Counted from the first letter of the stretch, positions 27,443 through 39,628 are shown. The stretch: 64,000 bases of DNA from Tubulanus polymorphus (GCF_964204645.1 NW_027437461.1:1-64000); one strand, 5' to 3'. Made by a program: numbers and translations. Notes: generated from the letters alone by a model not told the origin.

Positions 27443-27556
27443 TTACAGTTATATTCAGAACAGTTAACAAAGGCAAAGAAATTTATTGAATTATGGAATA
27501 ATGATCCAAATAATGAACAATACGTTGAGGAATTTGATATCAAGGATATGATTTAG
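27329..27556 (+). pseudogene. Chimeric PolB-finger/HNH-tail ORF without start codon
   Basis: Counterpart of 17599-17859. The frame is open for 75 codons with CPTC intact, then EQLTKAKKFIELWNNDPNNEQYVEEFDIKD copied from the HNH tail (shown here in part), but ATG has become ATT. The copied tail keeps the HNH reading frame. Confidence 0.6.
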
Positions 27557-27559
27557 ATA

Positions 27560-27660
27560 TTTCATGTCGGTTGTTTCTATTTACATAATGAATATATAAT
27601 TATGATTAACGCATGCGCATTGAGCAAAACCGCGCATGAATGCGCGGTTTGCTCAGTGGT
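27560..27660. repeat. Single hairpin/palindrome module
   Basis: Inverted version of the copy 1 modules: ATGATTAACGCATGCGCATTG then AAACCGCGCAT-GA-ATGCGCGGTTT, a perfect 11-bp stem. Confidence 0.75.
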
Positions 27661-27790
27661 ATGATTTAGATATCAAGGAATCGAAACAACTTATCAAAAG
27701 CAGCGAGGAATGAAAAAGGATGACGTTGGTTGAAGAAATGGAAGAGGATTCTAAAATATTAACCAATTTAGTAAAAAATACGTATAATAA

Positions 27791-28437
27791 ATGGAACCAG
27801 AACAACCACAAACTATCAATATAACACTGGTGTTATAAATATATATTACAAGAAGTGTTCTAAATGTGAATTAGATAAATCATTAACAGAATTTAGTAAG
27901 CGTAAGATTAGCAAAGATGGTTTTCAATATTGCTGTAAAACTTGTTTTAAACTATATACCAAACAATATCGAGAAGATAATAGAGAAGCTTACAATGATT
28001 ATATGACAGAATATATGAGAGTAAGATATCAAACAGATATCAATTTTAGATTGAAACAATGCTTAAGATCTAGATTAACACAATTATTCAACAAAGAAAC
28101 GCATTCAGAAACACTATCTAATTTATTGGGTTGTTTAGATGAATTCTTAAAATCATGGATTATATATCAATTCGATGATAAAATGAATATAGATAATTAT
28201 GGTGAATACTTTCATATTGATCACGTGTTGCCGATTTCTAAATTTGACATGAATGATGAATACAATAAAAAACTTATTTGGAATTGGAAGAATCTAAGAC
28301 CTTTAGAAAAGAAGGAAAACATAATTAAATCCAATAAACTAGATTTACAGTTATATTTAGATCAACTGGATAAAGCAAAGACATTTGTTGAATTATGGAA
28401 TAGCATTTCACAGAATCAACCGCATTCTGAGGTTTAG
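27791..28437 (+). pseudogene. HNH endonuclease, copy 2 (7-base deletion near start)
   Basis: Same ATG context (TATAATAAATG) as copy 1. A deletion near 27828 shifts the frame after codon ~12. The rest is open: zinc ribbon Cys pairs, HIDHVLPISKF and WKNLRPLEKKEN. The tail diverges (ISQNQPHSEV). The long ORF from 28003 is internal, not a true start. Confidence 0.8.
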
Positions 28438-28797
28438 ATCAGTGGTTAGAAAGCTGGCAATTCTATTTGAGCTTTGTATGTATATAATACATAGCTTTTG
28501 CTTACTACTAAAACATATGTTGCCAAATATATCTTGTTTTCAATTCTAAAGAATTAATTAACTTCATCATAAAGAACATCTGTGCAGAAGTAATTAGTTT
28601 GGTCGAACGTGCGCCACGTCGGCAGTTAGAAATCAACTTTCACATACATAGTACGTATTGGATATTCTCTCTCAAAACACAGTTTACAGTTCTAAATCTA
28701 AATGTAAGTACCGTTTTTTGTAGTTATTATGAAGTAGGGAAACCTTTAAACATATTTAAGTACAGTAATTCATTTTCACGACATCTTTTAGATTAAA
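28438..28797. other. Non-coding spacer before accessory gene
   Basis: No gene seen. Less AT-rich in the middle (TCGAACGTGCGCCACGTCGG in part), perhaps foreign to the element. Confidence 0.4.
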
Positions 28798-29528
28798 ATG
28801 GAATACAGAGATCAACCAGAAATTCCAAGCCAACCAACGGATGAGGAACCAGAAACGATAGATAGTGAAACTCAGGAATCAATAGAAATGGAGGATGAAA
28901 CTCTCGTAATTGACGAACAAACTTCACAAACATTACAAGAACATTTGGACTATCATCAAGAAATGGTGAAATACATAATAGTGATGTAATACATAATAAA
29001 CAATTACCGCGCGAACTACAATTACCAAAATTACCAGCAACGCGACTTAAATTGCTGTTGGGACTCAAAGAATCGAAAACTAAGAAAATGAGTGGAGAAG
29101 AGTTGAACGAGTTTTTAAAATCTAAATTAATCATTGACACAGAACATTTAAACTTTCCGGAAATACAAAGTGTAGAAGTTATTTCATTTGCTGAAATTAC
29201 TGATATCTTAAAAAAAAGTTATAAAACCATATTAAATAGAAAAGCAAATCACCTATGGGACCACATCATTTTCGGGGGTTATCTAAATATAGGGTTTACA
29301 ATGTTTGATAAAGAAACTGCGGGGATTTCTTGGGGGCTGTGGGTTAAAAAGAACATAGATATCAGTGCTGGTTTTGAAAGAAAACTGAGAAGAGTAGGTA
29401 GATTAATAAAATATGAAAAATTCAAAATATTAGGATTAGCATTTAGTGAAGTAGTAAGATATTTACCAGAAATTGAAGAAATGATTGGAAACAATCCAGA
29501 AATTAAAGAATTCTGGACAAAATTATAG
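28798..29528 (+). pseudogene. Accessory gene of unknown function (one frameshift)
   Basis: Acidic N-terminus (MEYRDQPEIPSQPTDEEPET, then Ser/Thr/Glu/Gln-rich) in the first 63 codons, then a frame change near 28975-28985 within a direct repeat of AATACATAATA. After that the frame is open for ~180 codons: LPKLPATRLKLLLGLKESK, a LWDHIIFGG...FTMFDKETAGISWGLWV stretch, basic RKLRRVGRLIKYEKF and LAFSEVVRYLPEIEEM near the end. No family recognised. No intact copy in copy 1; a remnant lies at 16940-17230. Start lies in TTAGATTAAAATG. Confidence 0.6.
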
Positions 29529-29599
29529 ATTATAACACTGAAAGTCTTTGTAATATAGATATCAAAAATGTAATCTCGATTGTATATATCTGTTTTAAT

Positions 29600-29960
29600 A
29601 TTGTATTGTTTACTGTTAACTAAGTATTGCGCAATAACCGGTCCGATTGAACCGCTTTTCTATTGTTCTCCATTGTTCTATTATTGATCGTTGTTAATGG
29701 CGGCGGTTGTTCTGTATTGATTGTTTACTGTTAACTGTGTATTGCGCAATAACCGGTCCGATTGAACCGCTTTTCTATTGTTCTCCATTGTTCTACTATT
29801 GATCGTTGTTGACTGAAACAGCTGCTCAATATTGATTGGTTACAGTTCTATGTTTGAATGTTGTAGTTTACAGAATAAAAATATAACTGTGTATTGCGCA
29901 ATAACCGGTCCGATTGGACCGCATTTCTATTGTTCTCCATTGTTCTATTATCGATCGCTA
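29600..29960. repeat. Three modules with ATTGCGCAAT palindrome and CGGTCC hairpin
   Basis: ATTGCGCAAT at ~29636, 29741 and 29893, each followed by AACCGGTCCGATTGRACCGC and TTCTATTGTTCTCCATTGTTCTA. Unit 3 has the perfect stem CGGTCC-GATT-GGACCG. Unrelated in sequence to the copy 1 array but alike in design. Confidence 0.75.
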
Positions 29961-30369
29961 AAATTTACATAATAAATATATGTGTTCATGAAATAATATT
30001 TCCACCAGTCGTTTCTTTGAATTTATTTTCAGTTTTAGGATTTATTATCGAGAATCCGAAATGACTTATCTGGACAGTTATAGTTACTGCTCCTATAGAT
30101 GAACAATAGTAGTGAGATAATCTAAATCCTAATTTAAATAAAATATAATAAAAAAACAATAACTTCAACTAGCTAGTGAATTCTATTATATTTTTAATAT
30201 TTTCTTTTGGTAATTCTAATTGACATTAGATTGAATAGATTTTGAATAGATTTGAAAAGAAATTCTTTAACTTTAACTAACCTAGTCAATTTAGTATTAA
30301 CCTAAAGAGATACTAGTATCATTTGAAAAATACTTATAATATTTTTTTTGCTTTTTTTCTCTAATATAA
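29961..30369. other. Intergenic spacer, copy 2
   Basis: No gene. 30055-30360 corresponds, inverted and diverged, to 15439-15755 (shared TCCGAAATGACTTATCTGGA and GTAGTGAGATA words). Confidence 0.5.
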
Positions 30370-30660
30370 ATGTCAAAGAAATCTAATAAGAATAGTATCG
30401 ATATTGAAAAGACATTAGATGATTTGGGTATAAGTGATAATAAAGATACAGTTGTAACTAATTGTGCTCAAGTTAATTGTAATATAGATTATGAATACTA
30501 TTTATATTGTAAGCATCATCTTGAACTATTGATTGCTAGCGGAAAGTGTAGAGAGTTTTTAACTAAGACTATTACTTTTCAAGAACTAGATGCTATGAAA
30601 CCCGAAAAAGTAATAAAATATTTTAAGATTTATGAAGAGGCAAGATTGGCCCGAAGTTAA
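30370..30660 (+). pseudogene. 107-aa/202-codon gene, copy 2, truncated by deletion
   Basis: First ~92 residues match copy 1 (YEYYLYCKHHLELLI kept). A deletion of about 55 bases after LAR joins to the sequence before the IPIDDEN part in a wrong frame, ending at 30660. Confidence 0.7.
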
Positions 30661-30922
30661 TACCAATTGATGATGAAAATAAATTATATAGTGATTTGAA
30701 AAATGACTACTTAGTTATGACTGAATTACAAAATGGGTTGGTTATGCTTCATTTCAATTAGGATCGGTTATGACATTAATTTCTACTGGTGTCATAACAT
30801 TTTCGAATATCAAACCTATGGAATATAAATCAGGTAAGAACGAAACAGATGACGCTGTACTACAACCAAACAGTGAAACAGAAAATGAATCAGAACAAAA
30901 ATTAACTAAAATAAATGAGTGA
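30661..30922 (+). pseudogene. C-terminal part of 202-codon gene, copy 2
   Basis: Carries ATG at 30717 and the TELQ...GYASFQLGSVMTLISTGVITF coding sequence, but one base is missing in the CAAAAATGGG run, so it is out of frame. Ends overlapping the next ATG. Confidence 0.6.
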
Positions 30923-31283
30923 TGGCGTTAAGAAAAAGGTTAGATCTGAAAAACAAATTAAATGGGCAAGAGAATTAGGTAAAAGATCTGCAGAATTAAA
31001 AAAAGCTAAGAAAAAGAAATTAACTGATATGAATGAATCACAGAAATGATCTGATATTGATTCAAATAATAATCCATCTGATTCTTCTAATAGTGGAAGA
31101 AATAATTACTTATATATTACAATTGGGTTAATCACAATTATTATATTCTCTGGTGTAATATATAAATCAAAATTCAAATCTGATGATAAAGATGATTCCA
31201 ATGATAATAAACCTATCATACCAGAAAATAAGTCAAATCATAAAGTCATTGAAACTAAATCTAAATTATTATTAATGGATTAA
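30915..31283 (+). pseudogene. 129-aa membrane protein, copy 2
   Basis: Same basic N-terminus and start box, but a TGA follows NESQK (~31047). The membrane segment and tail remain recognisable beyond the stop. Confidence 0.65.
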
Positions 31284-31289
31284 AATAAG

Positions 31290-32373
31290 ATGAAAAAAGA
31301 ACAATATTTAAGAGAGTTATATTATAACCCAGAGAGTGAAGTATCATATTCTAACGTTTCAGAATTATGGAATAAAATTAAATCTGATAATGAAAATAAA
31401 ATATAGTGAACTAAGATTATGGTTACAAAATCAACCAACATATCAAAGCCATAAGAAAATGGATAAAACTTATTTAACAAGAAAAGTTATGGTTTCATAT
31501 ATCGATCAACAATGGCAAGCTGATTTAATTGACATGAAGAACTTAGAAGAATACAACAAAGGATATTTCTGGATACTGAATGTTATAGACATATTCAGTC
31601 GATACGCATGGTCAATTCCAATCAAAAATAAAACTGGTATAGAAGTGACAAATGCTTTTAAATCTATATTTAAAGAAGCTATTCCAGATAAGATACAATT
31701 TGATGAAGGTAAGGAATTTTATAACAAATATTTTAAAAAACTATTATCTGATAACGATGTAGATTATTTTTCAACACATTCAGATAAAAAAGCATCTATT
31801 ATAGAAAGATTTAATAAAACATTGAAAACTAGGAATGTGGAAATATTTTCCTGCTAATGAAACATATAAATATATCGATGTGTGAGATGATTTAGTGAAA
31901 GGTTATAATAATTCTAAACATAGTTCTATAAATATGAAACCTATACAAGCTAGAAAAGAAGATAATTCAGAAATAGTTTGGAATAATTTATATGGAGCGT
32001 TTGTTACACATGATTTCGGCGAACCTAAATTTAAGATTGGACAACATGTAAGAATATCTAAATATAGAAAAACATTTTATAAAGGTTATACCCCTAATTT
32101 TACAGAAGAAATATTCAAGATAAAAAAGATAATATTAACTAAACCATTTGTTTATAAATTGGAAGATTTACAAGATGAAGAAATATTAGGTTATTTCTAT
32201 GAACAAGAATTATCACTTGTACCAAACCCAGATGAAATAGAATATAAAATAAAAAAGTATTGAAAACAAAAACTCTTAAAGGAAAAAAGTATTCTTTGGT
32301 GAAATATAAAGGATATGATGATAAATTTAATGAATGGATTTTATCTAGTAAAATTAAAAGAATAAATGAATAA
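31290..32373 (+). pseudogene. rve integrase with chromodomain, copy 2 (frameshifted)
   Basis: Core catalytic positions survive in the 173-aa piece (31336-31857: QADLIDM, FDEGKEF, IIERFN). Frameshifts near 31395, 31830 and 32255 and a TGA at about 31880 separate N-terminus, core, SH3-like and chromodomain parts. Lacks the AVRHPHGG insertion of copy 1. Confidence 0.85.
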
Positions 32374-32978
32374 AGATTTATTTATATTTGAACCGCATAA
32401 TATGTTAGTTACTGGAGTAACCAATTGTGGTAAAACACATTTCATATTAGATTTGTTAGAAACTATTTATAAGAATCATTTTGATAATATAATATTATTC
32501 TGTCCTACTTATGAAATGAATAAAACATATAATAGAGATATAGTTGAGATAAAAAAGTTTATTATATTAAATCCTAAAACAGGAAAAAGAAAATTTAGAT
32601 AATTGTATTAAAATAGCAATTGATACTTATAAAGGATCAAATACATTATTCATTGTAGATGATTGCGCAAATTTACATGATTCAAAAGTGAGAGAAAGTG
32701 AGTTATGTTATTTAGCTTTCTCTGGGAGACATTTCGGGATAACAATATGGGTTTTAAATCAAAAATATAATTCAATTGTTAAAGACTTTAGGGAGAATAT
32801 AAGATTTCTAGTTTTATTCTACAATAAAGATAGAAAATCTATGCAACAATCATTGGAAGAAAATCAAATTATACCAACTGAATTACATGATGAATATATG
32901 AATAAATTAAAGAATAATAAAGGTTCAAAATTATTACTGAGACTACAATTTCCCTATGAATATAAATTTATAAAATAA
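32366..32978 (+). pseudogene. A32-like packaging ATPase, copy 2
   Basis: Walker A GVTNCGKT and Walker B IVDDCAN are present. A frame change near 32580 (AAACAGGAAAAAG against copy 1 AAACAGTAAAAG) splits the gene. Otherwise about 95% like copy 1. Confidence 0.85.
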
Positions 32979-32989
32979 CTATTTATATA

Positions 32990-33085
32990 TCTATGTATTA
33001 GATACCCTAATACCTGATACCCCATTAGATACCCTAATACCTGATACCCTATTAGATACCCTATTAGATACCTTAAATACTTAAA
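32990..33085. repeat. Tandem GATACCCTAATACCT repeats at convergent junction, copy 2
   Basis: Inverted equivalent of 12639-12720; about six imperfect units of GATACCCTATTA / GATACCCTAATACCT. Confidence 0.7.
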
Positions 33086-33131
33086 ACCCCCTTTTTTATT
33101 TACTATTATTTTATACAATTTTCAACCTTTA

Positions 33132-34025
33132 TTACTTTTTGAGTGTTAGATAATTACTTTCTGAATCACTTTCACTATCAGACCCTAACAAGCTATTCAA
33201 TTTCTCTACCGTATCTTCTTCTAATTCTTCATTATTTTTATACTTATTCTTCGCCATTTTTACCGCATCATCAATAGTTGTTTCATTGTTATGCTTATTC
33301 TTCCAATCAAATTTATCTTTATTATCAATGCGCTTTCCTGTATTTTCATTATTATCTTTATTAGTGTTTGCTCCTAATATTTCATTTACAGTGTTTGATC
33401 CTAATATTTCATTAGCATCGGTTAAATCTAATTCATCTTTATTAGGTGTTGCTAATAAAAAATCTTCATATAATTCTTTACCATTTACTTTTTTATTTGA
33501 AACAAACTTTGTAACATATCTAAATGGGTGTTCTATAAATTCTCTTAAACCAACACGTTCTATAACATTAGTAATATGTGAATTTGTATTCATATGTTTA
33601 TTCCAATTTGATGGAGCGTTTGAAAATTCACCTTTACAATAATCACAATAATTTCTATTTTTACTAGCATTTAATATTATTGCATTATTATATGTAGAAG
33701 GTATTACATTATTAGATGTAGCAGGTATTACATTATTAGATGTAGTAGGTATTACATTATTAGATGTAGTAGGTATTACATTATTAGATGTAGAAGGTAT
33801 TACATTATTAGATGTAGAAGGTATAACATTATTATCAATTACATTACTTAAATTATCAACAACTTCACTTTTATTATTATCGATTTCTATTAGTTTAGTT
33901 TTATAAATTTTGAAAATAGGATCAAATATCAAAGCTATATTACAAGGTTTTACATAATATAAACCATCATTATTTTCATGTGTATCGATGTATGGAATAT
34001 GTTTATATACTTTACCTCCTTCCAT
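33132..34025 (-). CDS. 297-aa zinc-finger protein with IPSTSNN repeats, copy 2
   Basis: Open full-length version of the copy 1 gene. Six 8-residue repeats (IPSTSNNV, IPTTSNNV, IPATSNNV, IPSTYNNA), the same C2H2 finger (YCDYCKGEF...HMNTNSH), VNEILG repeats, and a shorter acidic/serine C-terminus. Lacks the 30-bp insertion and the KKVKK run. Preceded by ATATAATAAATG. One of the few intact larger genes of copy 2. Confidence 0.7.
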   Translation of the reverse strand: MEGGKVYKHIPYIDTHENNDGLYYVKPCNIALIFDPIFKIYKTKLIEIDNNKSEVVDNLSNVIDNNVIPSTSNNVIPSTSNNVIPTTSNNVIPTTSNNVIPATSNNVIPSTYNNAIILNASKNRNYCDYCKGEFSNAPSNWNKHMNTNSHITNVIERVGLREFIEHPFRYVTKFVSNKKVNGKELYEDFLLATPNKDELDLTDANEILGSNTVNEILGANTNKDNNENTGKRIDNKDKFDWKNKHNNETTIDDAVKMAKNKYKNNEELEEDTVEKLNSLLGSDSESDSESNYLTLKK

Positions 34026-34057
34026 TTATTATATATATTTTTATTAAAGTTAAAATT

Positions 34058-35310
34058 TTAATACATAACACTATCTAATTGTGAATTTACAATATTTAAT
34101 TGTGCGTCAGATATAATATAAATGTGCATTTTAAAATTTTTGATTCCTTTATTTTTTGTCATGAATAATTGTATTCCATCTTTAGTGTTTTGTAGTTTTT
34201 TTCTAGAACCATGTAATGAATTATCCTCTGTTGTTCTAAAATCTAACCATAATGCATATTTATTACCGGTATAATAATCAATTTGATTAATATTACAATT
34301 TTCAGATGATTTCACTTTTTCATTCATAAAATGTTTTCTAATTTCTGGCCATTGATCTATCATTCTCATTCCTTGACAAAATATTTTATTTGCTATTCCT
34401 TCGATAGTTATTTCTACTTTTGTTATTTCAGGATTATAATAATTATCAACATTTATTGCGCCATTAGTATATGTTGCAATGGTAAAAAATATTAATATAC
34501 CTTTAATAGATCTTCTTGGTAAGTTAATATTCTCATTAATAATTTCATCATTTGCATTAATAGTTACAGTTTTAAATTTATCAATATAATCATATAATAA
34601 TGAAAATCCTTGATTGTATAAAGTTTGAATTATACTTGAAATATTTTCATCAGTTACTATTATCAGTCATATTCCAAACATATATTCGATAATTTATAAC
34701 TCATATCTTTATTAACGCTAGATATTACGATTTCATTAACAGGAGCAAATGTTATTTCGAATATAACGTCTTCTTGAATTGCGTATTTATATAAAGGTGC
34801 ATTGTTATTTATCAATTCAAAGTCTAATGGAATTTTATATTTGCTTCCATATATACTTTTTATAAATTTATCTACAGCATTAGTTAATATTGCATTATGT
34901 GCTTCTGATCTTAATTTATTTTGGTTTTCTGATTGGATTCCTTGAAATATCATATTATTTCTATTTTCTTTAGTTAACCATAAATCTTTATAATGCATGA
35001 ATAAATTATAATCATCTAATGAGAAAACTGTTTCTGGACCAATCTTTATAGTTAATTTTTTAATCAAATATCTTCCAACATTATCAACAACATAATTATT
35101 ATTATTACCGATTACTTTTATATCGGCTGATAAATAAATACTATTTGGAACATAAAAAGTATTTTGTGTTAATCGAGGGATTCTAACATATAAAGTTTCA
35201 TCGGGATTAATATTAGAAGGGTTATGAGTAATTATATGATGTGATCTTTCTGCTTTAATAGCATTAGATATTCTATGATTCTTAGAAGGATTTATGTAAC
35301 TTCCACTCAT
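34058..35310 (-). pseudogene. Major capsid protein, copy 2 (frameshifted)
   Basis: N-terminal 215 codons (34663-35310) and C-terminal 103 (34058-34369) are open. Between them the frame changes near 34665 (ATTATCAGTCAT) and again near 34375. In the region where copy 1 has odd residues, copy 2 reads a smooth IKIGPETVFSLDDY, supporting local damage in copy 1. Confidence 0.75.
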
Positions 35311-35330
35311 TTATTTAACAAAAAAATTAA

Positions 35331-37757
35331 TTATTTATTTTTTATCATATTCACTAACCCAAAAATAATTGCACTTACAACTGTAATTAAAAATAAAATA
35401 ATATGTTCAGCAGCAAAGTTAATAATGTTTCCTGCAGATTTCAATATAAAACCAACAATTGATGCAATAATTCCTGGTAAAGCTGCAGCAGATTTCTTTG
35501 ATAGTTCCCATAAATATTTTGCTAATTTCTTTAAACCATCCTTAACTTTATCTTGTATAGAATTATTATCATTCGGGGGTTTATCTGGTTTATTGGGAGT
35601 AGGAGTAGATTTCAAAGAATTTGATATTGCTAAACCAATTGTTGTGAATAACATAGTTACAGCCGTTAGAATTGAAAGAATTGTTATTCCTTCAAACTTA
35701 AATAATAATTTTATTCTATCTTTCAATGATATTCTAGAATCTGGTTTTATTAGATATCTTTTAAAATCATCTTTTAATCTATCAATATTATAATCATATG
35801 ATTTTAATAATAATTTAATTTCTTCTTTTTGTAATTCTATGTTATATTCTAAATCATCTTTTTCTTTTTCTAAACGTAATTCTTTTTGCCTATATTCTAT
35901 TTCATCAATAACTTTATTATCTCTATCTAATTTTAATTGTTCTATTTCTTTATTTTTATCAGTTAATTCTTTTTCTAAAAATCTAATTTTAAAATCTCTT
36001 ATTTCTTTTTCATGCGCAATTTTATCAGATGCATGTCTTATACTAATAATCTCTCTAATTGCTTTATCAGAAAATATATCTAAATCTTCTAATTCTTGAT
36101 CTGTTGCATCAAGTAATCCCTTCGGTAAAAGTTTTTCAGTTTGAACTTCTCTTGAATTAGGTCTACTAGTTTTGGAAGTTATATTCTGTTCAGAAGTTGT
36201 TTCTGGTTCTAAATTATTATCGATTGTTTCAAATAATTTATTAATTCTTTGTTTAAATACTCTTTCATTTTTAATAATTTCTTCTTGTGTTACATCTTCT
36301 GGTTCATTACTATTTCTTATTCTTTTAATTCTAGATAGGTCTAACTTAAGCAAAGTTGATTCTGCTAATATTTTGTTTTGTTTTTTATAAGAGATATCAA
36401 TATAATAATCATCTTTCAAACGATAATAATATTCACCATCTAAAAACTTTAATTCTTGTACTAAAAGTCTGGCGCCTCTGGCATTTATATTATATCCAGA
36501 TTCTTCAAATACATGTTTGAAATTATAAATATATTCATTATATTCTAAATTTTCCTTTAAAACTCTTCAGTTGGCGTCACCACGCCTCACGTGACAGCTT
36601 AAACAAAGAGACTAGGTCGTGGTCACGCCTCAAGTGACGGTTCCTATTACCCCCGATAGATGGCAAAGTAGTCAAGCCTGGCTGCTGACACTGAGTCAGT
36701 ATGCTCTATAGAGAGCCACTATGCTCTATAGAGAGCTCACAAGCGATTGTATATACTCTACACACACAGGCAGTATGTACTGGTTGTCGTCGGCAACCAG
36801 GAATGTGAGTGTTGTATCAGCGGTTTTGGACCATATTCCTTGTTTCGACATATACCATACCTAGCTCAATTATCGCTTAGAACATATCAATCTTTTAACT
36901 AAACAAACTTGCAAAATGCAATCTTATCACTAAATAAACTCTCAAATTAATGCCTAATTATCTGAAAACCCTGGGTCATCTGGGGGGTCAAGATGACCCC
37001 CAGATGACTCCCTGACACGTTTTATATCAAGGAAATGAGATATCTAGAGGATTCAGAGGATCAACATTGAGGAAACCCAAAGAAACCAAACAACTGAGAA
37101 GTGATTACGAAATCAGCGAAAATTGAGCGATTTTCACTTTTTTGAGACCCTGAGGATTTTTTGAAATTTCGGACCCCCCAAAGAATAAAATGACTGCCCA
37201 GGATGGTTTTCTTGTTGTCCTATGATATTATGAAAGAAAATAGCTATTTACTATTTTATTTGTATAAGATTCTGGCTTCTAAAGTGCAATACAAAGACGT
37301 TTTTGGTTGCGTGACCTCAACTTGACCTCAGGTTTTGGGGGGTCCTACCTTGCACCCGTAGGTCCAAACTTTTTATTACTAACATTTTCTGGTAGAGATA
37401 CCTATTAGCTTCATAACAGATATTGGTTTTAGGAGGGTCTCTACACTGGAAATGTATCTAACTTTACATAGAAATCATAAGACAATAAAGGCCAAAATTA
37501 ATTCCCCACATTGAATGGATAATGAAGAAATATATCCCCAGCGGATTTTCATTTTCAATAGGTATTCTCGATCTAGTTCTTCTATCAAATTCATCTGTTG
37601 ATGGGGCTTTAGAACCACTATCTGCTAAATTAGAATTATATGCTGATTCATTACCATCATCAATATTAGTTTCTGCATCATTTTAATCATCATCAATATA
37701 TCCTTCATTATTATTTCCCATTTCTCCCATTTCATAATCTTCTCCGCCTTCTGCCAT
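35331..37757 (-). pseudogene. 488-aa coiled-coil membrane protein, copy 2, split by insertion
   Basis: The 362-aa piece 35331-36419 keeps coiled coil, proline linker (single TPTPNKP) and C-terminal membrane segments. The N-terminus (37560-37757) lies beyond a ~970-bp insertion and has a TAA at 37683. Sequence divergence from copy 1 is greatest in the N-terminal half. Confidence 0.75.
36568..37538. mobile_element. Unclassified ~970-bp insertion in the 488-aa gene
   Basis: Homology to copy 1 stops after AAAACTCTT and resumes at about CGGATTTTCATTTTC. The insert is more GC-rich. It has direct repeats GTCACGCCTCA(C/A)GTGAC and ATGCTCTATAGAGAG, and a 15-bp-stem hairpin at 36974-37008. No TIR, ORF or clear target duplication seen. 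Confidence 0.6.
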
Positions 37758-37773
37758 TTACATAATAAAAAAA

Positions 37774-39158
37774 TTAAAATTTAAAATATAATATTCCTCC
37801 GATTACAATTCCTATACAAGTTATAGCTAATTTAGTATTTTCATGGGATTTATTATCATCATTTAGTTTAACTATTTCATGTTGAATATTATCAGTTTTT
37901 ATATTTTCTGATGTATTGTAATCTTTTATTTTAGAATCATTATTTAATTTAATATTATTAGTTTTAGTTTCTGTTGATTGAATGTGTTTTTTATTTTTTT
38001 CACCTTCCATTAATTTTGGAGCAGTAATAATCTTTTTATTTATATCATTCAATCCAAATGAATTATTTATTGTTGCAGTTTTAATTAGATTATTATAACC
38101 AATTATATTTCCCATCTTTAATACTAAATCATTAGAAATAATCAATAGATTAGGGCCCATACAATAATTTAATCTAATATGTGATTTATCTTAATAATTT
38201 TGATATCTTACAATGTTTTCCGGAATCGATCTATTTTTATCATTATGAAGGGAATCTTCAAATAATACTTTAAATTGTTTCTGTGTATCAAATGATGTAT
38301 TCAAATTTCCAATTATTGGGGATCTTGTTTCAACTTGTGCACCTAGAATACATATCAAATAAGTTCTAATAGATTGATTTATTCTTTGTATACCAGCTTT
38401 AGTAAAACATTATTTTCTAAAATGAAATAAACCCAACCGTTATTGTTTTCTTGTTTCAAATTATCATAAAATTTCGGTAATTTATTGAAATTTAATGTTT
38501 CTAAATCCTTAGTTTCTATTTTACCATAACCTAATTTATTATTATAGATATTATAAAAACTATTAGATGGTATGGGAAGTGCACAATATTCTGCAATCTT
38601 TTTAGGGCAAGGAAGTGATCTTATTGTTCCAATTTTTGTTCTAAAATCAGAATTATTTATATCTATATTAAATTCATTACAAATTTTATAAAACTTTGAT
38701 AAATTAATATTATTATCTAATTCTTTAAAATATCTAGATCCTGGTAAAGCACACTCTAATTCATTTAATATTATTCTGATTTGAAAGTATGTATGAAATC
38801 TAAATAAACTTTGAATTAATTTATATTTAGAATTATTCAAATGATCATTCCAACTTATCCCACATCCTGTTGTTGCACAATAAACAGCAAAATTTAATTG
38901 GTTCTGCCAATACTTCATATTAGATTTTAATAACCATTGTTTTTCATCTTTCAATTTTTTAAAATCAATTAAATATACATGAAATATATTTTCCATCTTT
39001 GCATTAAAATTATTAGTTTCAGTAACATAAATTTCTAAATTAATTAATGAATCTAAAACTTCATTTCTATATATAATATCTTTATTAAAATCTATTGCTG
39101 GAATATTATATTTAATTGATTTGTTATATTGGAAAGCTTTTGGAAAACTATCTACCAT
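37774..39158 (-). pseudogene. 433-aa structural-type protein, copy 2
   Basis: The 259-aa piece (38379-39158) and 128-aa C-terminal piece (37774-38160) match copy 1 except for a replaced middle: 38420-38640 encodes a different, longer block (SLPCPKKIAEYCALPIPS and onward). Frameshift near 38400 and a TAA near 38192. C-terminal anchor is kept. Confidence 0.72.
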
Positions 39159-39174
39159 TTATATAATTAAAAAA

Positions 39175-39609
39175 TTAATAATTTATTAATTCTTTTAATA
39201 ATTTATCTTGTTCTTCAACTGTTATATGGCCATTTAAACTTATTATATAATCTAGTGTATTCTTTAATTTATTAATTTCTTTTATATTAGTTTTAATTTT
39301 TTCTTTATTACTTTTTATATTTAATTTTGAACTTATACCAGTTAAAACACTTGAACTTAATCCTAATACACCAATTGATATAGCTAAAGGTGTTAATGGA
39401 CTGAATATTGCTAAAAATGTTATTACAGAACTAATTGTAACCGAACCACTGGTAATAAGATAATATACAATTTTACTTTTTAGATATTTTTTCTTTTTTA
39501 TCTTTAAGTCACTTTCAAATTCTAATATTTGTTTTTCTAAATATATTTTTAATTTAGTTTTATTTATATCATGAGGAATAATATCAATACTATCAACTTT
39601 ATCTTCCAT
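39175..39609 (-). CDS. 144-aa membrane protein, copy 2
   Basis: Open, same length as the copy 1 gene, with about three differences. Two hydrophobic segments unchanged. Start box TCTAAATAAATG is retained. Confidence 0.68.
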   Translation of the reverse strand: MEDKVDSIDIIPHDINKTKLKIYLEKQILEFESDLKIKKKKYLKSKIVYYLITSGSVTISSVITFLAIFSPLTPLAISIGVLGLSSSVLTGISSKLNIKSNKEKIKTNIKEINKLKNTLDYIISLNGHITVEEQDKLLKELINY

Positions 39610-39628
39610 TTATTTAGAAAAAAAATTA

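Noticed and set aside
28003-28437. 144-aa ORF as a separate HNH gene
   Set aside because: Its ATG is internal to the HNH reading frame, which begins at 27791 and is broken by a 7-base deletion.
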